Notes: a model not told the origin generated them from the sequence alone. A DNA stretch of 64,000 bases from Sphingobacterium spiritivorum ATCC 33861 (GCF_000143765.1 NZ_GL379770.1:1018903-1082902); one strand, 5' to 3'; counted from the first letter of the stretch, positions 36,299-45,699 are shown. Made by a program: numbers and translations.

Positions 36299-38302
36299 AT
36301 GAAAAAGTATGTAGCTATGGCAGTTTTGCTCATGGGAACGGGGAGTACATTTGCACAATCCGCAAAAGCCATCAATCCTGATTTTATGGATAAAAGCGTC
36401 CGTCCTCAGGATGATTTTTACAGTTATGTAAATGGTAACTGGATGAAAACCGTAAAAATTCCTGCTGATAAAGCAAGATGGGGTTCATTCGAAGAATTGC
36501 GTGAAAACACAGATGAAGCAACCTTAAAAATTCTGAAAGAATCGCTGACTCAAAAATTTGAAAAAGGTTCAGACGGACAAAAAATTGCTGATCTCTACCG
36601 TTCGTATGTAGACTTCGATACACGTAATGCAAAAGGGATTGAGCCGATCAAATCTTATCTGGCTAAGATCGATGCCATTAAAAACTTCAATGATCTGTAC
36701 AAATACCTGTTAGAGGTTGCGCCTGAAGGAGGCAATCCGTTTTTCGGAGCAAGCGTCTATGCACATATGAAAAACAGCAGTATGAATGCGATCTATCTGG
36801 GAGCAGCAAATCTGGGGCTTGGACGTTCTTATTATCAGAAAGTAGATGAAAAGAATAAACAAACGCTGGCCGATTATTCCGAATATATTTCCGCTTTAAA
36901 CACTGCTGTCGGACAACGTACAAAAGATCTTAAAGGACCTAAAGTAGTTGCTTTTGAGAAAGAGATCGCTTCCCGTTTAAAAACTATTGAGGAATCCCGT
37001 GATGCGCAAAAACGCTATAACCCTGTTGCGGTAAAAGATCTGAATAAAATGGTGAAGAATATCGATATCGCCAAATACATCTCAGACTTAGGATTCAAAG
37101 CAGATACGGTTATCATATCCGAATTGAAATACTATCAGGAACTGGATCAGATCCTGAAACCTGAAAATCTTGCTCAGATCAAAGAAGTTCTTCGTTTTCA
37201 TATTATGAATAATGCGGCCGGTTTATTGACAGCAGATCTGGATCAGTTATCTTTCAATTTCTGGGGTAAGAAATTAAACGGGCAACAGGAACAGCGTGCT
37301 TTAGACAAAAGAGGATTAGCGTTTGTGAATGCAAGAGTAGGGGATCTGTTAGGAAAAGTATATGTTAAAGACAATTTTCCTCCTCAGGCCAAAACTGCTG
37401 CTGAAGAGATGGTACAGTACCTGTTGAAATCTTTTGAAGTACACATCAAAAATCTGGCATGGATGTCTCCTGCTACAAAAGAAAAAGCATTAGAGAAACT
37501 TTCTAAATTTAATGTGAAGATCGGATATCCAAATAAATGGAAGGATTATTCGAAATTATCTATTGGGACTTCGCTGTTTGAAAATGCATTACATGTTAAC
37601 AAATGGGCTTTTGAAGAGAATCGTGCAAAACAAGGTAAGCCTGTGGACAAATCAGAGTGGAGTATGACTCCTCAGACGGTCAATGCATACTACAGTCCGT
37701 TGTTTAACGAGATTGTATTCCCTGCTGCAATTCTTCAGTCCCCATTCTATGATTACAGAGCTGATGCAGCCATTAACTTTGGAGGAATAGGTGCTGTTAT
37801 AGGCCATGAATTGTCCCACGGATTTGATGATTCAGGCGCACAATATGATGGTAACGGTAATCTCAATAACTGGTGGACTACAGAAGATAAAGAAAAGTTT
37901 GATGCTTCTGCGGATGCATTGGTTAAACAATTTGAAGCGTTCGAACCTGTTCCTGGTGTATTTGTTAATGGTCGTTTTACATTAGGGGAGAATATCGGAG
38001 ATCTTGGTGGTGCATCTGTAGCATTTGATGCACTGAAAATGTATCTGAAAGATAAAGGTAATCCGGGATTGATTGATGGCTTTACACAGGAGCAGCGTTT
38101 CTTCCTGTCATGGGCAACAATCTGGAGAACAAAAACTACGGATCAGTATGTGATTAATCAGGTGAAAACAGATCCGCATTCGCCTGCTCAGTACCGTGCA
38201 TTTGCACCTATTGTCAATATGGATGGTTTCCATGAAGCTTTCCAGACGAAAGAAGGAGACAAAATGTATGTGCCTCAGCAAAATAGAATTGTAATCTGGT
38301 AA
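36299..38302 (+). CDS. M13 family zinc metallopeptidase (PepO/neprilysin-like)
   Basis: Secreted endopeptidase of 667 aa with a signal peptide (about 1-20, cleaved at TFAQS). The N-terminal M13 domain starts with DFMDKSVRPQDDFYSYVNGNW. The catalytic domain has the zinc motif HELSH (503-507), the third ligand in ENIGD (Glu564), the NAYYSPLFNEIVFPAAILQ substrate strand, and the family C-terminus (W), here VIW. Length and motifs are normal, so it should be active on peptides in the periplasm or at the surface. It is monocistronic, ending at the hairpin at 38333-38378. Confidence 0.95.
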   Translation: MKKYVAMAVLLMGTGSTFAQSAKAINPDFMDKSVRPQDDFYSYVNGNWMKTVKIPADKARWGSFEELRENTDEATLKILKESLTQKFEKGSDGQKIADLYRSYVDFDTRNAKGIEPIKSYLAKIDAIKNFNDLYKYLLEVAPEGGNPFFGASVYAHMKNSSMNAIYLGAANLGLGRSYYQKVDEKNKQTLADYSEYISALNTAVGQRTKDLKGPKVVAFEKEIASRLKTIEESRDAQKRYNPVAVKDLNKMVKNIDIAKYISDLGFKADTVIISELKYYQELDQILKPENLAQIKEVLRFHIMNNAAGLLTADLDQLSFNFWGKKLNGQQEQRALDKRGLAFVNARVGDLLGKVYVKDNFPPQAKTAAEEMVQYLLKSFEVHIKNLAWMSPATKEKALEKLSKFNVKIGYPNKWKDYSKLSIGTSLFENALHVNKWAFEENRAKQGKPVDKSEWSMTPQTVNAYYSPLFNEIVFPAAILQSPFYDYRADAAINFGGIGAVIGHELSHGFDDSGAQYDGNGNLNNWWTTEDKEKFDASADALVKQFEAFEPVPGVFVNGRFTLGENIGDLGGASVAFDALKMYLKDKGNPGLIDGFTQEQRFFLSWATIWRTKTTDQYVINQVKTDPHSPAQYRAFAPIVNMDGFHEAFQTKEGDKMYVPQQNRIVIW

Positions 38303-38332
38303 TTTCCGATTACATGCATTTAAGCATGGAAT

Positions 38333-38378
38333 AATAAAGGGTTTCTGAAGAATGTGTACTCTTCAGAAACCCTTTATT
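38333..38378. terminator. bidirectional terminator with 18-bp stem
   Basis: The perfect stem 38333-38350 with 38361-38378 has a 10-nt loop. The stop codon of the convergent YchJ gene (38377-38379) overlaps the right arm. Confidence 0.85.
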
Positions 38379-38763
38379 ATTTTTCCTGCATAATTTTTCC
38401 ATCTACATAATACCATGTGTTATTAAATTTCTTAAAAGTTGATTTTTCATAGTGTATCTGAATGGCGGATTGCGGATCCATGTAATGGGCTTTAAACTCT
38501 ACTGTTTGCGGAGTCACATGAATAATTTCTAGGTGCATCCACTTGTTTTCATGAGCCCATTGTCTGATATCTTTTTTTTGTTGAAAACGTCGCGTAGAAG
38601 GATGGAAACTATCGTATATAAAATCAATCAATCCTAAGTAGAATGCTGCATATCTTGCCCGCATCAATTTTTCTGCAGAAGTAGCTGCCTGAAGGTTTTC
38701 ATGTATATTCTGACAACAATTCAGGTAGTCTTGGCCACTACCACAGGGACATTTTTGAACCAT
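38377..38763 (-). CDS. YchJ family protein with SEC-C zinc motif
   Basis: Protein of 128 aa. An N-terminal SEC-C motif (CPCGSGQDYLNCC, residues 5-17) precedes the YchJ middle domain of NTF2-like fold (LMRARYAAFYLGLIDFIYDSFHP). The C-terminus is FNNTWYYVDGK. It is a small cytoplasmic metal-binding protein of unknown role. It is transcribed alone, convergent with the M13 peptidase gene. Confidence 0.9.
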   Translation of the reverse strand: MVQKCPCGSGQDYLNCCQNIHENLQAATSAEKLMRARYAAFYLGLIDFIYDSFHPSTRRFQQKKDIRQWAHENKWMHLEIIHVTPQTVEFKAHYMDPQSAIQIHYEKSTFKKFNNTWYYVDGKIMQEK

Positions 38764-38991
38764 ATTAGTTTTTTTTAAAGCTAATATAAATACATTCTTT
38801 AAGACGGTTGCAGATTTGTATCTGACTAAGGTATAAATAACTGTTTCAGGGCATAATAAATAAGTTAAAATGTACTTTCATTTTTATTTTTATACCGTAA
38901 TGTCATGTTAGTATCACAACGTCTTTTTGTATAAACTATAATGTGTACTTTTACGTTATAGATAAAATTGCTAAATAGAATTAACCCTGTT

Positions 38992-39480
38992 ATGACTTCA
39001 GTAAAAAATGAACTGGTAGGGAGTTGGAAGCTCCTTTCATATATAGAATTACCCATTGATGGATCCGATTCGTTATTTCCTGTCGGGAAAAATCCGGAAG
39101 GAATATTGATGTATAGTCCGGATGGCTTTATGTCCGTACAGATTATGGCTCAGGATCGCCCGCCTCTTGTTTCCGGCGACCGTTTTGCGGCGACACAGGA
39201 AGAGTCACTGGCTGTTATCAATACGTTTATTGCTTTTAGCGGAGCCTACCAGATTCTGGAAAACAGAGTGGTTTCTTATCAGATCAAAACTTCTTTATTT
39301 CCGAATTGGGCAGGACAGACACAGGAGCGAATCTTTGATTTTGAAGGAGATGTACTGTACCTGAAATCCACAGAACCCATTCTTTCGAACGGTGTGATGG
39401 TCAATTCATATATGACCTGGCAGAAGCACAAGAAAGCGCAATATAAAGAAGCGCAGTTAGAGAGACAAACAGATTATTAG
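38992..39480 (+). CDS. lipocalin-like domain protein
   Basis: Protein of 162 aa from the ATG at 38992, chosen because the conserved NELVGSWKLLSY opening follows at once; an earlier ATG at 38968 adds eight poorly fitting residues. It matches the lipocalin-like family found in many bacteria, with GILMYSPDGFMSVQIMAQDRPP and a series of beta strands ending in MTWQKHKK. No signal peptide. A small-ligand-binding role is likely, with no known substrate. Confidence 0.85.
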   Translation: MTSVKNELVGSWKLLSYIELPIDGSDSLFPVGKNPEGILMYSPDGFMSVQIMAQDRPPLVSGDRFAATQEESLAVINTFIAFSGAYQILENRVVSYQIKTSLFPNWAGQTQERIFDFEGDVLYLKSTEPILSNGVMVNSYMTWQKHKKAQYKEAQLERQTDY

Positions 39481-39500
39481 GTTACGGATAACTCAAATAA

Positions 39501-39535
39501 AAAAGGGTTCAAAATCTAAATTTTGAACCCTTTTT
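39501..39535. terminator. bidirectional terminator between lipocalin-like gene and lysS
   Basis: A 15-bp stem (39501-39515 with 39520-39534), a four-base loop and A/T tracts on both sides. Confidence 0.9.
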
Positions 39536-39553
39536 CTATGTAATGCTATAGTC

Positions 39554-41272
39554 TTAATTAAACCAGGCCAGTACTTCATCCTTCGCAGGCATACTGATTT
39601 CCAGTTTCATTTTTTTACGCATTCCTCCAAGATCGTTGAATACCTTATTCGGATTTGCTTCTTTCAATGCCGGAATAGTTGTAAAACCCATTTTCTGTAA
39701 TACAGGTACCCATTCGGCCGGTATGCCTAATGCTGTGTAATCCTCTGTAGAAGCTACTTTCGTTACTTTTTCAGGGCGCATTTGCGGGAAGAATAACACA
39801 TCTTGTATAGATGCCTGATTTGTCATCAGCATCGCCAGACGGTCAATACCTATACCGATACCTGCTGTAGGAGGCATTCCATATTCTAATGAACGTACAA
39901 AATCATAATCGATAAACATCGCTTCATCATCACCACGTTCCATTAATTTAAGCTGATCTTCAAAACGCTCCAGCTGATCAATCGGATCATTCAGCTCAGA
40001 GTAAGCATTTGCTACTTCCTTACCGTTTACCATTAATTCAAAGCGCTCTACTAATCCGGCTTTCTCGCGGTGTTTTTTAGTCAGCGGAGACATCTCTTTC
40101 GGATAGTCTGTGATAAAAGTCGGCTGTATGTAGTTACCCTCACACTTCTCTCCGAATATCTCATCGATCAGCTTACCTTTACCCATTGCTTCGGTTGTCG
40201 GGATGTGCAATTGTTTACATACCTCTCTCAGGCCCACTTCATCCATTTCACTGACATCAAATCCTGTATATTCTTTGATGGAATCGTAAATAGAAATACG
40301 TTTGTAAGGCGGAGCAAAATTGATTTGATTTTCTCCTACCTGTACAGAGGTAGTTCCGTTAGTGGCTAATGCTACTTTTTCAAGAAGTTTTTCAGTAGTT
40401 TCCATCATCCATACGTAGTCTTTGTAGGCTACATAAAATTCAAGTACGGTAAATTCTGGATTGTGGGTACGGTCCATGCCTTCATTTCTGAAGTTGCGGC
40501 TGAACTCATATACCCAGTCAAAACCACCTACTATAAGGCGTTTCAGATATAATTCGTTCGCAATACGCAAGTATAATGGAATATCTAAAGCATTATGATG
40601 CGTAATAAATGGTCTTGCTGCAGCACCACCCGGAATAGATTGCAATACCGGAGTATCTACTTCCAATGCTCCCTGCTCATTCAGGAAATCACGAATGGCC
40701 GTTTTTACTTTTGATACTTTTACAAAAGTATCTCTGACCTGCGGATTGACTACCAGATCCACATAACGCTGGCGGTAGCGGAATTCGGGATCAGTCACAG
40801 CATCGAACGTCTTACCATCGGCAGATTTTACTACCGGAAGCGGTTTCAATGATTTGGCTAATACGACAAATTCCTCTACATGAATACAGATGGCATCGGT
40901 CTGTGTAGTAAATACATAGCCTTTGATACCTATGATATCACCGATATCCAGTAATTTTTTGAAAACGGTGTTATAGAGTGTCTTATCTTCTCCGGGACAA
41001 ATATCGTCACGTTTGAAATAGGCCTGAATACGACCGGTAGAATCCTGCAATTCGATAAAGGATGCATTGCCCATCACGCGTCTGGTCATCATACGACCGG
41101 CAATACTGACGGTCTTATAGTTCAGCTTGTCGCGGTCATAGTTTTCCAATATATCAGCTGCCGTCACATTGACATCGAATTCCTCGGCAGGATATGGGTC
41201 GATTCCCAAATCAATAAGCGCTTGAAGAGCTTGTCTACGTTGTTGTTCCTGTTCGGATAATACAGTACTCAT
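39554..41272 (-). CDS. lysS: lysine--tRNA ligase
   Basis: Class II lysyl-tRNA synthetase of 572 aa. An OB-fold anticodon-binding domain (about 55-150) precedes the catalytic core: motif 2 region NELYLKRLIVGGFDWVYEFSRNFRNEG, and motif 3 GIGIGIDRLAMLMTN. A C-terminal extension of about 65 residues (PAEWVPVLQKMGFTTIPALKEAN...) is present. The gene ends at a terminator shared with the lipocalin-like gene, and its predicted promoter leaves a leader of about 15 nt. Confidence 0.97.
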   Translation of the reverse strand: MSTVLSEQEQQRRQALQALIDLGIDPYPAEEFDVNVTAADILENYDRDKLNYKTVSIAGRMMTRRVMGNASFIELQDSTGRIQAYFKRDDICPGEDKTLYNTVFKKLLDIGDIIGIKGYVFTTQTDAICIHVEEFVVLAKSLKPLPVVKSADGKTFDAVTDPEFRYRQRYVDLVVNPQVRDTFVKVSKVKTAIRDFLNEQGALEVDTPVLQSIPGGAAARPFITHHNALDIPLYLRIANELYLKRLIVGGFDWVYEFSRNFRNEGMDRTHNPEFTVLEFYVAYKDYVWMMETTEKLLEKVALATNGTTSVQVGENQINFAPPYKRISIYDSIKEYTGFDVSEMDEVGLREVCKQLHIPTTEAMGKGKLIDEIFGEKCEGNYIQPTFITDYPKEMSPLTKKHREKAGLVERFELMVNGKEVANAYSELNDPIDQLERFEDQLKLMERGDDEAMFIDYDFVRSLEYGMPPTAGIGIGIDRLAMLMTNQASIQDVLFFPQMRPEKVTKVASTEDYTALGIPAEWVPVLQKMGFTTIPALKEANPNKVFNDLGGMRKKMKLEISMPAKDEVLAWFN

Positions 41273-41293
41273 TTATTTTCAATTATTAAGTTG

Positions 41294-41301
41294 CAAAAGT
41301 A
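41294..41301 (-). promoter_or_regulatory. -7 box of the lysS promoter
   Basis: TACTTTTG on the minus strand is an exact TAnnTTTG match, 21 nt before the lysS start. No good TTG is found at the -33 position. Confidence 0.5.
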
Positions 41302-41535
41302 GGAATTTTATAGGTAAAATGTATGCAGACATTTAAAATAGAAAAATGTAATCCGGCTGTAGCGAAAGCGGTTTGAAGACCGTTATATGCTAAAATATGT
41401 TTAAATCTTTAGTGCAGACTAAATGACGGTGGATTTCTAATGTATACAATAATTTGTAAATTGATGTTAAATTAGCAAAAACAATCTCCGCCATTTGTGA
41501 AACTACTTCGTAAATACACTGACCAAAAGGAGCCC

Positions 41536-42105
41536 ATGAGCCTTCGTAAAGCTCTGGATGACTGTGGTATGGGGCGTGGAGAACGGGGTAAAGCATATGT
41601 GTACAAAAAGTATTATGGTTATTTGATGGCCATTGTTATTCGGTACATTAAGCATGAAATGGAATCTGAAGAGGTCGTAAATGAGTGTTTTGTAAAGGCC
41701 TTTTCGAAATTAGATTCTTTTAATCTCGATGTGGAGGAGGAGCGGTTGGAAAAATCGTTTCGTTCCTGGATAGCACGGATCGCTGTCAATCAATCTATAG
41801 ACTTTTTGAGAAGTAAGAAGCAAATGTTGATGCTGGATGATGTGTCTGAATATGAGCTTGTCCCTCATGCTGTACATAATCATTCCTCACTGGAGGTTCA
41901 GGATATATTAAAATTGTTGGATGAATTACCGGATATTCAACGTACCATATTCAATATGTACGAAGTAGAAGGTTTTTCACATGATGAGATTGCGTCGCTG
42001 CTGAATATTCCGGACAGCACCTCACGTACTTATCTGACAAGAGCAAAGCAGAAGTTAAGAAAATTATATGTAGAGCAGTTCAATACTGCAGATCACAGAA
42101 GTTAA
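41536..42105 (+). CDS. ECF RNA polymerase sigma factor
   Basis: Sigma-70 family protein of 189 aa from the ATG at 41536, which has a purine-rich AAGGAG 3 nt ahead; a GTG at 41497 would add 13 residues. Region 2 is at about 22-90 (YVYKKYYGYLMAIVIRYI, EEVVNECFVKAFSKL) and region 4 at 120-175 (LPDIQRTIFNMYEVEGFSHDEIASLLNIPDSTSRTYL). The gene for a membrane-spanning protein begins 3 nt after its stop, an arrangement typical of a sigma factor and its regulator. Confidence 0.9.
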   Translation: MSLRKALDDCGMGRGERGKAYVYKKYYGYLMAIVIRYIKHEMESEEVVNECFVKAFSKLDSFNLDVEEERLEKSFRSWIARIAVNQSIDFLRSKKQMLMLDDVSEYELVPHAVHNHSSLEVQDILKLLDELPDIQRTIFNMYEVEGFSHDEIASLLNIPDSTSRTYLTRAKQKLRKLYVEQFNTADHRS

Positions 42106-42108
42106 GAA

Positions 42109-43479
42109 ATGGCAAAGGAGAATAAAAAAGAGTTAATTGATGACATAGCGGATAAGCTACGAGATTACGAATTGCCGTACCGGGAAGGTGCCTGGGAGAA
42201 ATTTGCTTCTTTGGATAAGGGAAGGAAATCGCGCGTGCTCTGGCCTTACTGGAGTGCTGCCGCAGTGATTTTGGCTTTAGGTATTTCCTATATTACATAT
42301 AATACAGGCGATCTGCAGGGGGATAATGCCGGTGTAAATACGATTGCCAAAAAAGAAAATACAACACAGCATGCAATGCCGGGTGCAGGACAAGACAGCC
42401 CTTCGGCTCCTGTTGAATCTTCAGATGCGAATGTAAATCAGGTTCATCCGAATATCACAAATTCTTCTTCAAAAGGGTTGGAAAATCGTCTTGCTTCACT
42501 TTCTGACCCTCAACAGCATACAACAACATATATTGCTGCAGATCAGTCTGCACGTGTAAGTGTGCCTTTTAACGAGTTGCGTACAGCAGCCCTGTCTGCA
42601 GATCCTATTCGTGCAAAAGAATCTGATCTTCCGGATAAAACCGGAACAGGTCTTTCCCGTTATAATGGTCTCTCCGGCATAAAAGCGGATGATGAGCCAC
42701 AACCGGAGTCTAAATTCAGTCTGAGTGTCTTAGGTACAGATAATCAGCAACAGACATTAGCCAATCAGCAGATAAACAGACCTAAGGGTATGGGGCGTAA
42801 ATGGGAACTCGGGGCTTTTGTATCTCCGGCCAGTGCAAGTAGTGAGGTGAGTATGGGTGGAGGACTTTCTGTTGCCTATAATCTGACTAAAAAACTAAGT
42901 GTAAGATCAGGAGTTGCTGTTCAAAACTATCAGATGGCTATGGCGCTTAATCCCGGTAAACCATCTTCAGCATCTCCGGCATATATGGATTCTCCTGTAT
43001 CGAACAATGCTTATCTAATAGATATGTCAAGTGCACAGTCCAGATTGAATCCTAATTTTACTGCAGTATCCGGTTCAGTACTGACTCTGGATATACCTGT
43101 GGAAATGAAATATGCCATCACACGGAATCTGTATACCACGGCCGGAGTGTCTATGGTGTCCGTATTGCAACAAGAGCGTCTGAATCATTATGTAGAAAAT
43201 ATCAACGGAAATACTTTTGCGGGTAAAAATGCAAACGGAGTAGGAGCAGCCGAATCAAATAATATACAGGCAGTAAATAAAACGGTGAAATCTAACGAAC
43301 AGAATGTCGGGACAAACGGATTTAACGGTTTTATCAATCTGTCTATAGGGCGTAAGTTGCCGATCAAAAAGACGTTTTCAATATCTGTTGAACCCTTTTA
43401 CAGATTGCCACTGGGGCAATTTAAAAATTCTGACGTTAATTACTCCAATGGAGGTATTAAGGTCATTACGAATTTTTAG
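42109..43479 (+). CDS. trans-envelope protein: anti-sigma-like N-terminus plus outer-membrane-type beta-barrel
   Basis: Protein of 456 aa. Residues 1-45 (DKLRDYELPYREGAWEKFASLD) look like the short cytoplasmic head seen in Bacteroidota sigma-partner proteins. A transmembrane helix lies at about 45-65, and a long low-complexity Ser/Asn/Gln-rich linker at about 68-225. The C-terminal part (about 230-456) has a beta-barrel pattern: KWELGAFVSPASAS, KKLSVRSGVAVQNYQM, TLDIPVEMKYAITRNLYTTAGVSMV. It follows the sigma gene by 3 nt. The sequence suggests one chain linking the cytoplasm to the outer membrane; that reading is inference. Confidence 0.7.
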   Translation: MAKENKKELIDDIADKLRDYELPYREGAWEKFASLDKGRKSRVLWPYWSAAAVILALGISYITYNTGDLQGDNAGVNTIAKKENTTQHAMPGAGQDSPSAPVESSDANVNQVHPNITNSSSKGLENRLASLSDPQQHTTTYIAADQSARVSVPFNELRTAALSADPIRAKESDLPDKTGTGLSRYNGLSGIKADDEPQPESKFSLSVLGTDNQQQTLANQQINRPKGMGRKWELGAFVSPASASSEVSMGGGLSVAYNLTKKLSVRSGVAVQNYQMAMALNPGKPSSASPAYMDSPVSNNAYLIDMSSAQSRLNPNFTAVSGSVLTLDIPVEMKYAITRNLYTTAGVSMVSVLQQERLNHYVENINGNTFAGKNANGVGAAESNNIQAVNKTVKSNEQNVGTNGFNGFINLSIGRKLPIKKTFSISVEPFYRLPLGQFKNSDVNYSNGGIKVITNF

Positions 43480-43496
43480 ACTTCTGCAAACAACTT

Positions 43497-44108
43497 TTAG
43501 AGTTGGTCTATTCTGACCCAGCCCATACCTGCATTGATGGCACCCTGTACTCCCGGATCTCCATCTTCCAGTACAATACATTTTTGAGGATCTACCCCCA
43601 GCTGTTCGGCTGCAAGTAGAAACGGTGCGGGATCAGGCTTTCCTTTGGGCGTATCGCCTGCACAAACCAATGTTTCAAACCGGCCTTCCACATCTATTAC
43701 CTTAAGGGTAATCTGTAAGGTCGATCTTGATCCTCCGGATACGATTCCTATTCTCTTGATTCCTTCATTAGCCAGCAGGTGCGCAAGCACATAATCTACA
43801 GGCTGGGTATTCTGAATAAAACGCTCAATAAAAATGGCAGACTTTCGTTTGGAGAATACTTCAAAATCAAAGGTCGTCTGATAGCGCCTTGCAATTTCTT
43901 TAGCTACAGCTACGGTAGGCCATCCGGCAGTTTCATCGATTAGATCGGTATTCAGATCTACACCATATTCTGCAGCAGCAGCTTTGTAGGAAAGTTTGTG
44001 TGCCAGCATGTTATCCGCCAGCGTACCGTCTACATCATAGAGTAAGGCTTCATATGGAGCAGTGATTTCCTGAAGTTTCTGCAGTTTACGTTGAGATTCG
44101 GAGGTCAT
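43497..44108 (-). CDS. HAD-IA family hydrolase (beta-phosphoglucomutase-like)
   Basis: Phosphatase of 203 aa with the full set of HAD motifs: nucleophile in LLYDVDGTLADN, motif II IGIVSGGSRST, the motif III lysine in TPKGKPDPAPF, and motif IV VLEDGDPGV. The helical cap lies between motifs I and II. Cytoplasmic; probably acts on a sugar or small phosphate ester. It is convergent with the beta-barrel gene by 18 nt, with no clear terminator between them. Confidence 0.9.
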   Translation of the reverse strand: MTSESQRKLQKLQEITAPYEALLYDVDGTLADNMLAHKLSYKAAAAEYGVDLNTDLIDETAGWPTVAVAKEIARRYQTTFDFEVFSKRKSAIFIERFIQNTQPVDYVLAHLLANEGIKRIGIVSGGSRSTLQITLKVIDVEGRFETLVCAGDTPKGKPDPAPFLLAAEQLGVDPQKCIVLEDGDPGVQGAINAGMGWVRIDQL

Positions 44109-44130
44109 AGTTGAAAAAATATTGAAAATT

Positions 44131-44172
44131 AAACAGCTACGGAAAATATTATGTGTTTCCGTAGCTGTTTTT
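44131..44172 (-). terminator. terminator of the proline dehydrogenase gene
   Basis: A 15-bp stem (44131-44145 with 44156-44170) with a 10-nt loop and A/T tracts, 24 nt past the proline dehydrogenase stop. Confidence 0.8.
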
Positions 44173-44195
44173 ATGATTTGAAAAATAGTGATTCG

Positions 44196-45395
44196 CTATG
44201 CTCTTCGGGAAGATTTTCTTCTCTCTTTTTCTTTAATGATGAGAGAAAGTTCACGTCCGGTCTGTCCTCCTACAGAAGTATTTTCCTGTGCACGGCGAAA
44301 CAGATAAGGCATAACAGCTTTTACAGGGCCATACGGCATATATTTGGCTACATTGTATCCTGCAGCTGCAAGATTGAATGTCAGGTTGTCTGACATCCCC
44401 AATAGTTGAGCAAAGAAGATATGCGGATGTTGATGACTGATATTACGTTTGTTCATCTCTTCGGCCAGTAACAGACTGCTCGCTTCATTATGTGTACCTG
44501 CCATTAAGCCAATCTGCTCAATATTATCGAGACAGAATAAGATTGCTTTATTATAATCGATATCCGAAGCTTCTTTTGTGGGCTGTATCGGAGAAGGGTA
44601 GCCTTTTTGTGCTGCACGTTCTCTTTCAATTTCCATATATGCTCCGCGGACTGTTTTAGCTCCCAGGTAGAAACCTTGAGTGCGCGCATAGGCAAAGTCT
44701 GCTTTTAACGATGCTAATTTGTCATGTCTATACAGTTGGTAGGTGTTATATACAATAGGTTTTTCCTTATTGTACAATTCCATCATTTCTCTGGCGATAT
44801 CGTCGATCACATCCTGTATCCAGGAGTGCTCTGCATCTACCAGTACTTTGATGTCTGCTTCATAACAGGCTTTACAGATACGATTGGTGCGATCCCACAT
44901 TTTCTGATACTCGACTTTCTCCATATCGGACAGTTCCTTTTTCGCATTTACCTTTTCAAACAATTCGAATCTTCCTAATCCTGTAGGTTTGAATACTGAA
45001 AACGGAATATAGGGATTATTTTTAGCTGCGGCTACGGTCCGGAGAATCTCTTCACAGGTGTAATCAAAAACCTCTTCGGTATCTTCACCTTCTACAGAGT
45101 AGTCCAGTATCGTTCCTACACCATTTTCCCCTAATTGACGTATTGCAGGGGCACAACCCTGTATAGTCTCTCCACCACAAAATTGCTTGTAAATGGTGTT
45201 TTTGATAATGCCTTGTATCGGAAGGCCAATATTCAGCGAAAAATTAGTGATCGGAGTTCCGATTTTGATCAGGGTATTGCTAGCCACCATTTTAAACAAC
45301 CAGTAGGCGCGGTCCAGATCTTTATCACTCTTACTTTTAAATGCTATTTCCGTATTATCAAAGGATAATTTACCGGGTGCAGCTGTGTTTGACAT
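44196..45395 (-). CDS. proline dehydrogenase
   Basis: FAD-dependent enzyme of 399 aa oxidising L-proline to pyrroline-5-carboxylate, the monofunctional form common in Bacteroidota. The beta/alpha barrel carries VLVDAEHSWIQD, the YQLYRHD strand, LGAKTVRGAYMEIERERA, GTHNEASSLL and the substrate-binding YMPYGPVKAVMPYLFRRAQEN block. It has no P5C dehydrogenase domain. Transcribed alone from a predicted promoter just upstream, divergent from the S4 protein gene. Confidence 0.95.
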   Translation of the reverse strand: MSNTAAPGKLSFDNTEIAFKSKSDKDLDRAYWLFKMVASNTLIKIGTPITNFSLNIGLPIQGIIKNTIYKQFCGGETIQGCAPAIRQLGENGVGTILDYSVEGEDTEEVFDYTCEEILRTVAAAKNNPYIPFSVFKPTGLGRFELFEKVNAKKELSDMEKVEYQKMWDRTNRICKACYEADIKVLVDAEHSWIQDVIDDIAREMMELYNKEKPIVYNTYQLYRHDKLASLKADFAYARTQGFYLGAKTVRGAYMEIERERAAQKGYPSPIQPTKEASDIDYNKAILFCLDNIEQIGLMAGTHNEASSLLLAEEMNKRNISHQHPHIFFAQLLGMSDNLTFNLAAAGYNVAKYMPYGPVKAVMPYLFRRAQENTSVGGQTGRELSLIIKEKERRKSSRRA

Positions 45396-45416
45396 ATTGT
45401 AGTTTTAATATGCTGA

Positions 45417-45424
45417 CAAAATTA
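45417..45424 (-). promoter_or_regulatory. -7 box of the proline dehydrogenase promoter
   Basis: TAATTTTG on the minus strand is an exact TAnnTTTG match, 22 nt before the start codon. The -33 region is weak. Confidence 0.5.
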
Positions 45425-45458
45425 AACAATTGTTACTTAAAAGACCTAAACATTCCTG

Positions 45459-45488
45459 TTGGAATGCTGTTTTTTTAAATTATTTTTG
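45459..45488 (+). promoter_or_regulatory. promoter of the S4-protein/aroB/ThuA run
   Basis: TTG at 45459-45461, exactly 19 nt, and TATTTTTG at 45481-45488. This is a full match to the Bacteroidota consensus. The predicted start of transcription falls at or next to the ATG at 45493, which suggests a leaderless message. Confidence 0.8.
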
Positions 45489-45492
45489 TCTT

Positions 45493-45699
45493 ATGCAAAC
45501 GTTCAAATTAGAGGGAGAGTATATCGCTATGATTCAATTGCTGAAAGCAATGAATTGGGTAGAACATGGTGCGATGGCACAATGGGTTGTAACAGAGGGA
45601 TATGTGAAATATAATGGTGAGGTGGATTTTCGTAAACGCCTCAAAGTGAGAGTCGGAGATATTGTTGAATTTGACGGACAGCAGGTAAAAGTAGTATAA
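45493..45699 (+). CDS. S4-domain RNA-binding protein (YbcJ-like)
   Basis: A 68-aa protein that is almost entirely one S4 fold: MIQLLKAMNWVEHGAMAQWVVTEGYVKYNGEVD followed by RKRLKVRVGDIVEFDGQQV. It resembles the YbcJ group of free-standing S4 proteins, presumed RNA binders. The ATG at 45493 is chosen because the promoter -7 box ends 4 nt before it and the S4 fold starts soon after; a longer frame from 45430 would include the promoter. aroB follows after 32 nt. Confidence 0.9.
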   Translation: MQTFKLEGEYIAMIQLLKAMNWVEHGAMAQWVVTEGYVKYNGEVDFRKRLKVRVGDIVEFDGQQVKVV

